This document shows, in pieces, positions 17,724-27,081 of a DNA stretch of 64,000 bases. The position numbers were made by a program, and so were the translations under genes. Under the pieces are notes generated by a model, which saw only the letters and a list, made by a program, of their open reading frames with translations, was not told the origin of the DNA and made no database searches. How positions within the stretch are numbered: position 1 is the stretch's first letter; every line of letters starts with the position of its first letter. This DNA is from Myxococcales bacterium (GTDB lineage Bacteria > Myxococcota_A > Polyangia > Palsa-1104 > JAEUJZ01), in NCBI GenBank assembly GCA_016794505.1, contig JAEUJZ010000131.1, forward strand, positions 1 to 64,000. The letters run 5' to 3'.

Positions 17724-19460
17724 ATGAAGGTCAGACATTCCATGCCTGCTCTGTGTCGCATCGCACCGTTGCTTTTCTTGGTGGGCTGCAGCGACAGCGT
17801 CTGGCGCGGCTACACGTCCCCCGACCCGATCGTCTGCAGCCAGTATCTGCAGCGCTGCCGGGCCGGTGCCTCGTACTGCAGCGCCGACACCATGCGAATG
17901 CTCTGCGGCTCAGTATCCGGCGTCAGTGAAGATATCTACGATTTTAGATCGCCAGATCCTGTTGATATATTATTTGTCATTGATAATTCGACGTCTATGT
18001 CGCCTAAGCAAAAGGCTTTAGCGCAAGCAATTCCGACATTTATTTCGCGACTAAGTTTATATATCAAAGATTACCATATCGGAATTGTTACTTCAGACGT
18101 GGGTACGCTACCTGTGGGACAGACAAATTTCCCTGGCTCAACGGAAAATCGCTGCAATACCGCAAGAGGGGACGACGGAATTCTGCAGAATCTACCCTGC
18201 TCTTTTCGCATTCCTGTGAGTGACCAAAATACTGAATTTGCGCTGGCCTGCAAAGGCGCGGTGAATCCTCTGTGCCCCGATCCTAGCTTTGTGCCGCGAG
18301 ATCGTTGGATCGCCAGAAACAACGTTGGCGTCAATGTGACCCCCATAAACCCTGGGGCGCTAACGACCGATGAGATCACGCAGCGTGCCTTCCAGTGCAT
18401 TGGTTTCGTTGGCGATTATGGCTGCGGCGTGGAAGCGCCACTCGAAGCCATGAAACGAGCTCTGGATGGGCATGCGCTAGAAAATAAAGGATTTCTGCGC
18501 GATAATTCGACACTGGCGGTCATATTGCTAACCGATGAAGATGACTGCTCCGCTCAGTTAGAAAAAAGGCCGTATCTAAATCCGCGACATAAGGATTGTG
18601 GCTCATTAGACCCTGATCCTGATTATGAATGTTTTAACCTGGATTATCGCTGCATTTCTAAGTCGCTCATCTGTAATGAGCCACTGAACACACCGGGAAA
18701 AAAGACCGGCTGCCGAGAGAGGGCAGACAGCTTTCTGGAGTCGACGCAAAAATACGCGAATTTTCTCTTGAGCATTCGACCCGCGAACAAGCTGGTCCTT
18801 GCCGGGGCGTGGGCTCCGTCGATTCTGGATCATCAAGCGAATGGCTATGTCGGCGATGGCCAGCTTGAAATTGATGGTGCTGCGGGGGATTATTCATCCA
18901 ATGTTCTCAATCGAGGACAAAAAACCAAGGCGGCTTGTTATGACCCAGATCCGATGATGAGATTAACGACGAGTCCTGCTGGATTCTTTGGTCAAGCTCA
19001 GCTGCGTCTGAGTTCGTTTATTCGACAATTCCCCACGTCTGTATTCACAGAGCAAAATATATGTGATGTAGCGAACTACGGCAAGCTATTCGATGGATTT
19101 GCTGAGAATACCAATGCGGTTAGTCGGACGAAGTGTCTGTCAAACCCTATCCCCGATGGCAAAGATGCGGTCTGTGCGGTCGGATTTGTTGATGTGAATC
19201 AACCGAATGCAGTGCCCGATATATTTCTGCCCACCTGCAGTGCTGCCTGCTGCAATGCGTGGGCTTCGCAGCGCGAGCCCAACGCCGGCAATTCCACCAT
19301 TATCGCCGCCTGTATGCCACAACCCGAGGATTGCTATTGCGCAGTGCCTAGCATGGTGGGCCGCTGTCCCGGTACCGCGGTAGCCGGTGTGTGGCGACAA
19401 GGAAACAGGGCATACCCCGCAGGCAAGGTCGCAAACTTCCGCTGCGCCACGAAGCCATAG
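17724..19460 (+). CDS. VWA-domain surface lipoprotein
   Basis: A 578-residue lipoprotein. The leader ends LFLVGC with lipid-accepting Cys22. A von Willebrand A fold begins at about residue 80 (VDILFVIDNSTSMS), with the MIDAS DxSxS formed by Asp87, Ser89 and Ser91; LAVILLTDEDDCS is the later MIDAS-side strand. The protein is very Cys-rich, with paired cysteines that suggest disulphides outside the cytoplasm. It follows the PEGA gene by three bases, so kinase, PEGA protein and VWA lipoprotein look like one operon. From about 17930 to 19240 the DNA is markedly AT-richer than its neighbours, suggesting separate ancestry. The ligand is unknown. Confidence 0.85.
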   Translation: MKVRHSMPALCRIAPLLFLVGCSDSVWRGYTSPDPIVCSQYLQRCRAGASYCSADTMRMLCGSVSGVSEDIYDFRSPDPVDILFVIDNSTSMSPKQKALAQAIPTFISRLSLYIKDYHIGIVTSDVGTLPVGQTNFPGSTENRCNTARGDDGILQNLPCSFRIPVSDQNTEFALACKGAVNPLCPDPSFVPRDRWIARNNVGVNVTPINPGALTTDEITQRAFQCIGFVGDYGCGVEAPLEAMKRALDGHALENKGFLRDNSTLAVILLTDEDDCSAQLEKRPYLNPRHKDCGSLDPDPDYECFNLDYRCISKSLICNEPLNTPGKKTGCRERADSFLESTQKYANFLLSIRPANKLVLAGAWAPSILDHQANGYVGDGQLEIDGAAGDYSSNVLNRGQKTKAACYDPDPMMRLTTSPAGFFGQAQLRLSSFIRQFPTSVFTEQNICDVANYGKLFDGFAENTNAVSRTKCLSNPIPDGKDAVCAVGFVDVNQPNAVPDIFLPTCSAACCNAWASQREPNAGNSTIIAACMPQPEDCYCAVPSMVGRCPGTAVAGVWRQGNRAYPAGKVANFRCATKP

Positions 19461-19508
19461 GCTGCGCGAGCGGGCGAGCCTCCCGCTAACGTTCGCCGAC
19501 CGTCTCGC

Positions 19509-21485
19509 CTATGCGACCCCGACGCCTGCGGGGGCCATGAAGTCGAGCACGCGCTTGATCTCGGCGGGAATCAGCGCGGGCGGAAGCAGCAGATTGGGCC
19601 GCAGCGGGCTTTGGGCCACGATCTGCGCGATATCGCGGCGGACGCGGTTGGCCAGGTGCTTGGTCGCCGGATTGTCGAGCAGCGCCTTGCGGATGTGGCC
19701 CAGCACGAAGCGATCGCGGTCGTGGCCACGCTGATGGCTGGCGGGGTCCTCTTCGACTTGGCGCCGGGCTTCCTTCATCGCCTGCTCAATGGCGAGATTG
19801 GTGCGCTCTTTCACAAGGGATGGGGTCAGCCGATCGGCTGCCGCCTGGTTCAGCTCCACACTCTGGTTCGCCGCCGCGATGGCGGCCTGCACGAGCGTCA
19901 GAAGCGCCGTCCGATCCAGGGTCGGCGGACGCGCGGCATCCTCGTTCAGGGCCGCGTCGAGCCAGTCGGTCAGGCAGTCGGGATCGAGAAACAGCGACTC
20001 GATGCTGTGGCGTGGCCAGATGACATCGAGCTCTTCATAGCGTGCCGCAGGGTCGCTCTGCTGCTCGGTCCTGGGTCGACGGCCGGCATCGCGATCCAAG
20101 AGGCGCACGACGCGGATCGATTCTCCGTCGGGAAGGTGCTTGAACACGGGCAGAAGCGCGGCCTTTAACACCTGCTTGGCTTCCAGGTTGCCGGTGCCCG
20201 AAAGCGGAGCCGGCGTGAAGTCCGTAAACAGCTTGAGCCGTCGGGGAGCGCTGCCCAAATACAGGCGGGCACAGCCTTCCAGAATCTGGTAGTCGCTGGG
20301 CCCCTCAAAAAACACGATGCGGCGAGTGGACAGCAGGTTGAGCTGGGCAAAGGGCGACAGATCGCACCACTCGCTCAGCTCATCCAGGCGCTCTTTTTCA
20401 CTGTGCAGGCGCACGGCGTCGCTGCGATCGCGATCGATGCGCAAGATGGCGGCCCGCGGATCGCGCCCCAGGCGGTTGATCATCTCGACCGAGTGTGTCG
20501 CGCATAGAAGCTGTGCCCCGGCGCTGACGACCATCTCGACCAGCCGGGCGGCGACATCGCCCTGCAGGCGCGGGTGCAGGTGGGCCTCGGGCTCGTCAAA
20601 CAGGAACAGCACGGCGCGGCCTGCGGCTGGGTCTGGCTGCGCGTAATGAATGGCGGCATACAGCGCGAGCATGCTCGCCAGGCCCGTCCCGGCCGACGAC
20701 AGCTCCAAGCGACGGTTGCGGTCGCGGAACAGCACCTCTAGATAGCGCGTCTCCTCGATCTGCTGTCGCGGCGTACAGCGCTCGACCCGCGCCGGCAGCC
20801 CCGGCCACACCAGAAAGTCGTTGAGGTCCTGCAAGTTTTCCAGACGCACAAGCAGGTTGCGCACCACGTGCCCCTGCTGTCCGCCGCGCAGCAGCGCATC
20901 CACCGCGGCGCGGGTGCGATATTCCTCTTCGCGCACCGCCCCATAGAACGCTGGAATGAAGAGGGCGCGCGGCAGATGGGGGGCGATCTGATCGAGCAGC
21001 GACGCATGCAGCTCGTCCCGCCGCCGTCCTCGGCCAGGGGCCGCCGCCTTGAAGGCCTTCCACAGCGGGTGCCCTTCGGCGGCCTGGATGGCGACGGTCA
21101 TGCGCAGGGCATCGGCTCGCCCCACGTGCAGATCGACATAGAGCTGCTGGATCGCATGCTCGGCTGAAAAGTGCAGTCGGATCTCGATGCGCCGTTCGGT
21201 GTCGGAATCCGAGAACAGCTCCTGCCAGCGGGTCGTCGGCAAGAAGGGCTGGTCATCGCGGATGGGCTTGTCGGAAAGCAGCGTCAGCCAGCCGTCTCCA
21301 TCTTTGTCGCCATCGATGCGGCGGCGGGAAAAGGCGAAGTCCAGCGCCGAACAGGCGAGCTGCACGGCCTGCAAAACGGTGGTCTTCCCGCAGCTATTCG
21401 GGCCGATCAGCACCGTGGCCTGGGCGGGCACGATGTCGAGGGCAATCAGACCGCGAAAGTTCTGGATCACGATGCGCGACAACAT
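19509..21485 (-). CDS. OLD-family ATPase with TOPRIM nuclease domain
   Basis: A 658-residue protein (start 21485, where MLSRIVIQNFRGL gives the normal N-terminus). It has Walker A GPNSCGKTT (28-36), ABC-type signature and Walker B LFLFDEPEAHLHPRL, an H-loop region (LLCATHSVEM), and a C-terminal TOPRIM with FFEGPSD and RLLDRD as the acidic metal ligands. The OLD family couples an SMC-like ATPase to a nickase/nuclease and often serves in phage defence or repair. No UvrD-like helicase (GajB) is adjacent, so this is not Gabija; it looks like a class 1 stand-alone OLD. It lies 64 bases after the AGPS-like gene on the same strand. Confidence 0.85.
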   Translation of the reverse strand: MLSRIVIQNFRGLIALDIVPAQATVLIGPNSCGKTTVLQAVQLACSALDFAFSRRRIDGDKDGDGWLTLLSDKPIRDDQPFLPTTRWQELFSDSDTERRIEIRLHFSAEHAIQQLYVDLHVGRADALRMTVAIQAAEGHPLWKAFKAAAPGRGRRRDELHASLLDQIAPHLPRALFIPAFYGAVREEEYRTRAAVDALLRGGQQGHVVRNLLVRLENLQDLNDFLVWPGLPARVERCTPRQQIEETRYLEVLFRDRNRRLELSSAGTGLASMLALYAAIHYAQPDPAAGRAVLFLFDEPEAHLHPRLQGDVAARLVEMVVSAGAQLLCATHSVEMINRLGRDPRAAILRIDRDRSDAVRLHSEKERLDELSEWCDLSPFAQLNLLSTRRIVFFEGPSDYQILEGCARLYLGSAPRRLKLFTDFTPAPLSGTGNLEAKQVLKAALLPVFKHLPDGESIRVVRLLDRDAGRRPRTEQQSDPAARYEELDVIWPRHSIESLFLDPDCLTDWLDAALNEDAARPPTLDRTALLTLVQAAIAAANQSVELNQAAADRLTPSLVKERTNLAIEQAMKEARRQVEEDPASHQRGHDRDRFVLGHIRKALLDNPATKHLANRVRRDIAQIVAQSPLRPNLLLPPALIPAEIKRVLDFMAPAGVGVA

Positions 21486-21549
21486 GGTGGGCCACGATAT
21501 CGCAGCGACGTCCGCCTCCCAAGAAAAGCGTGGGCCGCCCGTGCGCCGC

Positions 21550-23217
21550 TCAGTCGAGAAGGACGCCGGGGTTGAGGAGGGCGTGGGGGTCGAGGGTCTG
21601 CTTGATGGCGCGCAGGGCTGCGGAAACCAGCGGCGGGCTCTCGCGGATGTACCAGGGCTTGTGCATGCGGCCGACGGCGTGGTGGTGGGTGATGGTGCCG
21701 CCATGCTCAAGGATGGCGTCGCTGGCCGCGGTCTTGACAGCGTGCCAGGCGGCGGTGGCGCGGGGGACCATCGCGGCATGATCGCGGGGCCCGGACCAGC
21801 CGGGAAGCGGCGCGACGTATGTGAAGTACGGCGCGGGGCCGTCGGGATAGACGTGCGTAAAGCGCATCATCAAGTGGCCGGCGCCGCAGTGTGAAACCAG
21901 CGCGTCGCGTACGGCCTTGCGCACGGCGCGCGACAGAGCCGGGAAGCTCTGCCAGGTGCAGGCGGTCTCGAAGGTGTCGGCGAGAAAGCCGCTGCACAAA
22001 AGGGCGCTCTGCCGATACGGCGCGGCCAGGAAGGCCTGTCGCCAGGCCTCGCTGCTTGGGGGGCTTGCGGCGTCGCTGCCGCTGCCTCGATTCGGCTCGC
22101 CTTCGCGGTGCTGCGGACCCTGCGGGCAGCTTCCACCGTGCGAGAGGGCCAGGGACAGAGCGCTTTCGAGCCGCTCGCGCACCGGGCGCTCGGCGGACTC
22201 GAAGCCCAAAAGCAGGGTGGGCTGGGTGCCGGCGCCGGCCAGCATGGCTTCGCCGCTGTCGAGCAGCCGACAGTTGCTGGGGAACAGCCCCGACTGCGCC
22301 ACCCCCTGCGTGGCGGCCACGGCGCTGGGCATATCGGGAAAGGCGACGCTGGCGCTCGATCGCAGGTGCGGTCGCTTCTGCACGCGCAGCCAGGCCTCGG
22401 TGAACACGCCGAGGGTGCCTTCGCAGCCCAGAAACAGCCGCTCGGGCAGCGGCCCCGCGCCAGAAGCCGGCAGCCGCCGCGTCTGCACGATGCCGTTGGG
22501 CTCACGCGGCGTGACCAAGCGCACCGCCTGCACCAGATCGTCGATGTGCGTGTACACGGTGGCGAAGTGCCCTCCGGCATGCGTGGCCAGCCAGCCACCC
22601 AGCGTCGAAAATTCGAAGCTCTGGGGATAGTGACGCAGCGAAAAGCCATGGCTGGCAAGCTGCGCTTCGATCTGCGGACCGCTGGCCCCGGCCTGAATGC
22701 GCGCCGAGCGCGACACGGGGTCGACTTCGAGCACGCGATTCAGGTGACGCAGATCCAGCGAAGCGATGCCCCGGCCGCCCTGCGGCAGCGGACACTCGAC
22801 GCCACCGACGACGCTGGTGCCGCCGCCAAACGGCACCACGGCGATGCCGGACGCGGCACAGGCGGAAAGAGCGGCGATGACTTCGGCTTCATCGCGCGGC
22901 AGGATGACGAAGTCGGGCGGGCTGGAAAAATCCAGGGCAAAGGCGCGTAGCTGATCGAGGAAGCTCTTGCCATAGGTGTGCAAGGCCCGCTCGCGCGCAT
23001 CGACGGTGCAATAGTCGACCAGGGCGGAAGGCGGGGCCACGCGCGGCGGCGGCAGCGCAAGATTTGCAAAGTCGGGCGGTGGGCACGGCTCGGGCGCGGC
23101 GACTCCGAGCAGCGCGGCAGCAGACTGCGCCAGCACCTGTCTTGCGTCCTGCGTGGGAAGCTGATCTTCGAAGCCCCAGGCCCAGAATGAACGGCGGCGA
23201 TCGGTCGTCGATGACAT
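21550..23217 (-). CDS. FAD-binding oxidase, alkyl-DHAP-synthase-like
   Basis: A 555-residue vanillyl-alcohol-oxidase-type flavoprotein. The FAD domain has IAVVPFGGGTSVVGGVE and SFEFSTLGGWLATHAGGHFA. The C-terminal half has the His-rich motif ITHHHAVGRMHKPW and ends DPHALLNPGVLLD. GFEDQLP near the N-terminus, TVDARERALHTYGKSFLDQL and the HHH motif match alkyldihydroxyacetone-phosphate synthases, which exchange an acyl for an alkyl group in ether-lipid synthesis without net redox. Ether lipids are known developmental signals in Myxococcus. The start at 23217 leaves 31 bases to the divergent acyltransferase-like gene. A related FAD-linked oxidase with another substrate cannot be excluded. Confidence 0.8.
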   Translation of the reverse strand: MSSTTDRRRSFWAWGFEDQLPTQDARQVLAQSAAALLGVAAPEPCPPPDFANLALPPPRVAPPSALVDYCTVDARERALHTYGKSFLDQLRAFALDFSSPPDFVILPRDEAEVIAALSACAASGIAVVPFGGGTSVVGGVECPLPQGGRGIASLDLRHLNRVLEVDPVSRSARIQAGASGPQIEAQLASHGFSLRHYPQSFEFSTLGGWLATHAGGHFATVYTHIDDLVQAVRLVTPREPNGIVQTRRLPASGAGPLPERLFLGCEGTLGVFTEAWLRVQKRPHLRSSASVAFPDMPSAVAATQGVAQSGLFPSNCRLLDSGEAMLAGAGTQPTLLLGFESAERPVRERLESALSLALSHGGSCPQGPQHREGEPNRGSGSDAASPPSSEAWRQAFLAAPYRQSALLCSGFLADTFETACTWQSFPALSRAVRKAVRDALVSHCGAGHLMMRFTHVYPDGPAPYFTYVAPLPGWSGPRDHAAMVPRATAAWHAVKTAASDAILEHGGTITHHHAVGRMHKPWYIRESPPLVSAALRAIKQTLDPHALLNPGVLLD

Positions 23218-23248
23218 GCGCGCACGATAGCGCATATAGTCCGCGCGC

Positions 23249-24667
23249 ATGCACCGTCTGGTTTGCGACATGGAACGCGCCTTCTTTCTGCTCGATCGCG
23301 GGCACGCGTTCAACGGCTGCATCATCCTTTCGCTGCGGGGTCCGCTCAGCGCAGCGCTGCTGCAAGCGGGGGTACGCAGGCTGGAAGCGCGCCATCCGCT
23401 GCTGCGCGTCCGCGTCGAGCGCACGCGGGCTGGCGACGATCGCGAGCTGCGTCTGACCGATGAAGGATCGCGGCCGATGCCGATCGCGGTGGTGCCGCGG
23501 CACAGCGATGGCACGTGGCAAGACGTCGCCATGGCCGAGCTCAACGCGCGCTTTCCCGACGATAGCGATCACTTGAATCGCTTGATCTGGGTGCGTGGCC
23601 GGGTGCAGAGCGAGCTTCTTTTGGTCATTCATCACGTCTTGGTCGATGCGCTGTCGGCGTCGTATGCGATGCGCGATCTGATCCAAGAGCTGGTCGCGCT
23701 GTGGCGTGGCGATCCGCTGCCGCCCGTCGAGTCGCTGCCGCTGCGCCCGCCGCTGACGCAGCTTCTGCCTGCGGCCAAGCGCGGCCTGTCGCGGCTTGGG
23801 CACATGAACGCGTTTTTTTCCAAGCACATCCTGGGCGGGCTGTTTCGCAAGGCGCGCAAGCTGCCGCACGATCGCGATGTGCCGCCCGAGCAGCGACGCA
23901 CCGCGCTGGTTCATCGCACGCTGAGCGGCGCGGCGCTGCATCGCTTAAGTGATCTGGCGAAAAAAAACGAGACAACGATCCACGCGGTCCTGTGCGCGGC
24001 GCTGTTGCTTGCGACGGTCGATGCGGCGTTTGCGGACGAAAAACAGAAGCAAGAGCCGCTGACGCTGGGCTGCTGGAGCGCTGTCAACCTGCGCCACGAG
24101 CTAGAGCCGTCCGTCGGTGAAGAGCTGGGCCTGTACATCTCGCAGGTGACGACGTTTCACCGCCTGCTGAAAAAGGGCCAGCCGTCGCCTTCGCTGTGGC
24201 AGCTTGCGCGCGAGGTCAAAGAGCAGCTTGGGCGCACGTTGAAAAACGGCGAGCAGTACCTGACGCTGCCGATGATTGGCCTCTTTATTCCGTATGGAAA
24301 AAATCCGGGGCCGCGCTTCGTGCGGCGCTTTGATGGTGCGTCTCCGGCGGCGATTGGCGTGACCAACATCTCGCGCTTGCCGATTCCATCGACGTTCGGG
24401 CCGTTCGTGCTCGACAACTTTCACATGGTGGTCAGCCCCAGCGTAGTGACGCGCGTCTTGGCGGCGATCACGACGTTTGCCGACCGCTTGAACCTGAACC
24501 TGCTTTATGCCGAGCCGCTGGTCTCGCGGGCTCGCGCCACGGCCATCGCCGACGGCGCGCTGGGCTATATCGAGTCGGCCTGTGCGGACGAAGTCGCGGC
24601 CAGCGCCGACCACTCGCCGCGCGGCAAGCTGGCCAGGGCTTCGCGCACGGCAAAGGCGCGCGAATAG
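23249..24667 (+). CDS. Condensation-domain / WS-DGAT-like acyltransferase
   Basis: A 472-residue member of the CoA-dependent acyltransferase fold shared by NRPS condensation domains, wax-ester/DGAT enzymes and alcohol acyltransferases. The N-terminus (MHRLVCDMERAFFLLDRGH) and the catalytic HHxxxDA motif (HHVLVDA, 128-134) are clear; a second-half motif resembling DFG reads FVLDNFHMV. It would join an acyl donor to an alcohol. Its start is 31 bases from that of the AGPS-like gene on the other strand, suggesting a shared promoter region and a joint role in neutral or ether lipid synthesis. Its 3' end overlaps the convergent kinase gene by 103 bases. Confidence 0.75.
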   Translation: MHRLVCDMERAFFLLDRGHAFNGCIILSLRGPLSAALLQAGVRRLEARHPLLRVRVERTRAGDDRELRLTDEGSRPMPIAVVPRHSDGTWQDVAMAELNARFPDDSDHLNRLIWVRGRVQSELLLVIHHVLVDALSASYAMRDLIQELVALWRGDPLPPVESLPLRPPLTQLLPAAKRGLSRLGHMNAFFSKHILGGLFRKARKLPHDRDVPPEQRRTALVHRTLSGAALHRLSDLAKKNETTIHAVLCAALLLATVDAAFADEKQKQEPLTLGCWSAVNLRHELEPSVGEELGLYISQVTTFHRLLKKGQPSPSLWQLAREVKEQLGRTLKNGEQYLTLPMIGLFIPYGKNPGPRFVRRFDGASPAAIGVTNISRLPIPSTFGPFVLDNFHMVVSPSVVTRVLAAITTFADRLNLNLLYAEPLVSRARATAIADGALGYIESACADEVAASADHSPRGKLARASRTAKARE

Positions 24668-26916
24668 ACGATCTGCCGCAGCGCGGCCATGCGCGGATCG
24701 TTGGCCAAGGGCACAAACAGCGGACAGCGCTCAAGCCACAGAAGATCAGACAGCCCGGCATCGACGCTGCGCGCCACGCTGCGCACGGCCTGCTCGTATT
24801 GACCATAGGCCGCCTGCAGCTCGGCGTGCATCTGAAAGAAAAAAGTGCGTCCGCGCGGGCTGCTCTTGTCCGATGCCAGGCCCGCGGCCAAGACATCCTT
24901 GGGCTCGATGCGCGAGCGACGGGCTGCCGCCGAAAGCAGCAGACTGGCCCGCGGGTACTTGCCCGCGACCAGCTCGGGATCGCGGAGGTATTCTTCGGCG
25001 CGGGCGGTATCGCGCTGCCACATGCACAGGCGAGCACGCAGGATCCACTGGATGGCGAAGCTCTGTCCGATGAGCGCGCGATTGCCGAGAAGCTCATGCG
25101 CGCGGTCGACGCGTCCCAGAAGGGCCAGCACGCGGGCCTGATCGGCGATGACGCGGATTATGCCGGGGTCGAGCGCTCGCGCTCTGGCCAAGTGTTCCAG
25201 ACCTTCGCGCACCGGCCCTGTTTCGACGAGCGTCCGGCCCAAGAGCTCGTGCGCATCGGGCAGGTCGGGGCGAATGGACAGCGCCTTGACGGTGGCGTGC
25301 AGCGCGCCCAAGGCATCGGCGCCTTGAAAGCGAACGCTGGCCAGCGACAGGTGCGACTCGGCGCGGCGCGGCTGCAGCGCCACCAAGCGCTCCGCGGCGG
25401 TGGTGGCGTGTCCTGCGGCATCGCTGTGCCCGTAAAACCACAGCCGCGACTGCGCCAGCGCGTAATACATGAGCAAGCGCGGATCCGCAGGCGAGCGGCG
25501 GAGGGCTTGCTCAAGAAGCTGTACGCCTTGCTGCACGCTCTGCAGATCGCCGCGCTCGTACATGGCGCGGGCCCGCAGGTAGCCATCGGCAGAGACCGAC
25601 GTCGCAGGGCTTGCGGCTGGCGCTGCGCTGGTTGGCGAGGACGCAGTGCCGGCGACGCTGAGCGCTTCCGCGGATCGCTCAGGCAGCCCGAGCGCCTGGC
25701 CCAGATCGTCGATCAACGAATCGGCCAGGGTCAGAAGGTTTTCCGCGCAGCAGTCACTGCGGGCAGAAAACACCAGCGATCCATCCGCGGTGCGGACAAG
25801 CTGCAGCGACAGCCGCAGAGACTCATCGCTGCGTCGCAGGGATCCACGGATGAGCCAGTCCGTCGACAGGGCCCGCGCCGCGGCCAAGGGATCGCGAGGG
25901 GCCGCAGGCAGGCTGGTCGGCGCCGCCTGACCCACGATGTACACGCCGGGAAATGCGGCGAGTGCTTCGGCCAGCTCGCGGCTGAGCCCAAGGGCCAGAT
26001 CGTCGTCTTCACGCGGGCCGAGGTTGTCGAAGCGAGCGACGAGCAGCGTATGGCTGGTCTGCGCCGGTCGAGCCGGCATGCGCGCGGTCATCAGCGCCGC
26101 GAGGTCGGCGGCATCCGCGGTGTCGGCGGTGACTGGATTCAGAGCATCGCGGGTTGCTTCGGCTGCACCCACCGGCTGACTTGAAAGCGCCGAGCCGGTC
26201 GGAACCATAAAGGCCTGCGTCTGTTCGCTGGACAGCTTCTGCACGGCCTGACGCAGCGCTGCGGCGAGATCTCGGGCGTGCTGGAAGCGATCGGCGGGCG
26301 CGACCGCCAAGCAGCGGGTGATGATGTGCGCGATCTCAGGCCCCAGATCCGGTCGCAAGGAGCGCGGATCCGGCGGCGGGCGCAGAACGCGTGCGGCCAG
26401 AACCGCCACGGTCGATGCCCCAGAAAACGGCGGCTCGCCGGTTAGAAGCTCATACAGCACGGCGCCCAACGAATAGACATCGGTGCGAGCATCCACCGCA
26501 TCGCCGTTTAGCTGTTCCGGGGATACGTACATCGGTGTGCCGTCGAACTGCATGGGCGCGGCTCGGGGCGAGCGACTGACGGGGCGCGATGGGCTGGTCG
26601 CGGGGACAGGGCTGGTCGCGGACGCCGCGCCGCGCACCTGCAGAAGAGCGCGCGAGATGCCAAAGTCGGTCACCACGACGCGTCCATCCTGCGAAAGAAG
26701 GATGTTGTCCGGCTTCAAGTCGCAGTGAACGACGCCGCTGTGGTGCGCTGCGTCCAGCCCCGCGCAGATCTGTTCCACCAGATCGACCAGCTCAGAAAGG
26801 GGAAGCGGTCGCCGCCTTCGTGTCTCGCGGTCCAGCACGCGCTGCGTCAGCGACTGCCCGCTTACCAGCTCCATCGTCAGGAACTTCTCTCCTTCATGCT
26901 CGCCGATGTCGAACAC
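24565..26916 (-). pseudogene. Ser/Thr kinase, 3' part (split by element 1)
   Basis: This is the C-terminal 777 codons (plus the repeat) of a kinase whose first 105 codons lie at 33600-33913. The host reading frame begins at VFDIGEHEGEKFLTMEL and continues through HCDLKPDN, VTDFGIS and GTPMYVSPEQL. A FlgO/TolB-like domain follows (about LLVARFDNLGPREDDDLALGLSRELA), as in CadC-type and adenylate-cyclase proteins, then TPR repeats to the end. The fragment has no glycine loop and no ATP-binding lysine, so it should be dead as a kinase. The frame stays open through the junction to a GTG at 27033 inside the element, so a headless protein could still be made. Rejoining at the 17-bp repeat gives an 882-residue kinase. 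Confidence 0.9.
26900..26916. other. attL core of element 1
   Basis: 17-bp repeat TCGCCGATGTCGAACAC, identical to 33600-33616. The flanking bases differ (GC before and CCACG after on this side). On the minus strand it encodes VFDIGE of the interrupted kinase. Confidence 0.92.
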
Positions 26917-26989
26917 CCACGAAGGACGCGGAAAAAGTGCTGCGATCTCGGGGTGTTGCGACGGAGAGCAGTCTGGACACCAGGCCAGC

Positions 26990-27044
26990 TGGACCACACC
27001 CAGACGGGCACCTACACCCAGCACATGGACCACCTGTGGACCAC
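26990..27044. promoter_or_regulatory. Candidate integrase arm-type sites, left end
   Basis: Three exact copies of TGGACCAC lie at 26990-26997, 27026-27033 and 27037-27044, between the att core and the integrase start. The last two are 11 bases apart, one helical turn. Two related copies at the other end (33536-33543 with one or two mismatches, 33547-33554 exact) are also 11 apart. This is the layout expected of arm-binding sites of a lambda-type integrase. The integrase promoter must also lie here. Confidence 0.55.
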
Positions 27045-27081
27045 GGTCGCGTGCTACGATCTCGACGGGGGAGCCTTGCTA

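Noticed and set aside
19509..21485. Gabija system
   Set aside because: The OLD-type protein is present, but no UvrD/PcrA-like helicase gene is adjacent on either side.
26725..27081. Integrase start upstream of 27082
   Set aside because: The frame is open to 26725, but that crosses the att core into the kinase gene; 27082 has a ribosome site and the family N-terminus.
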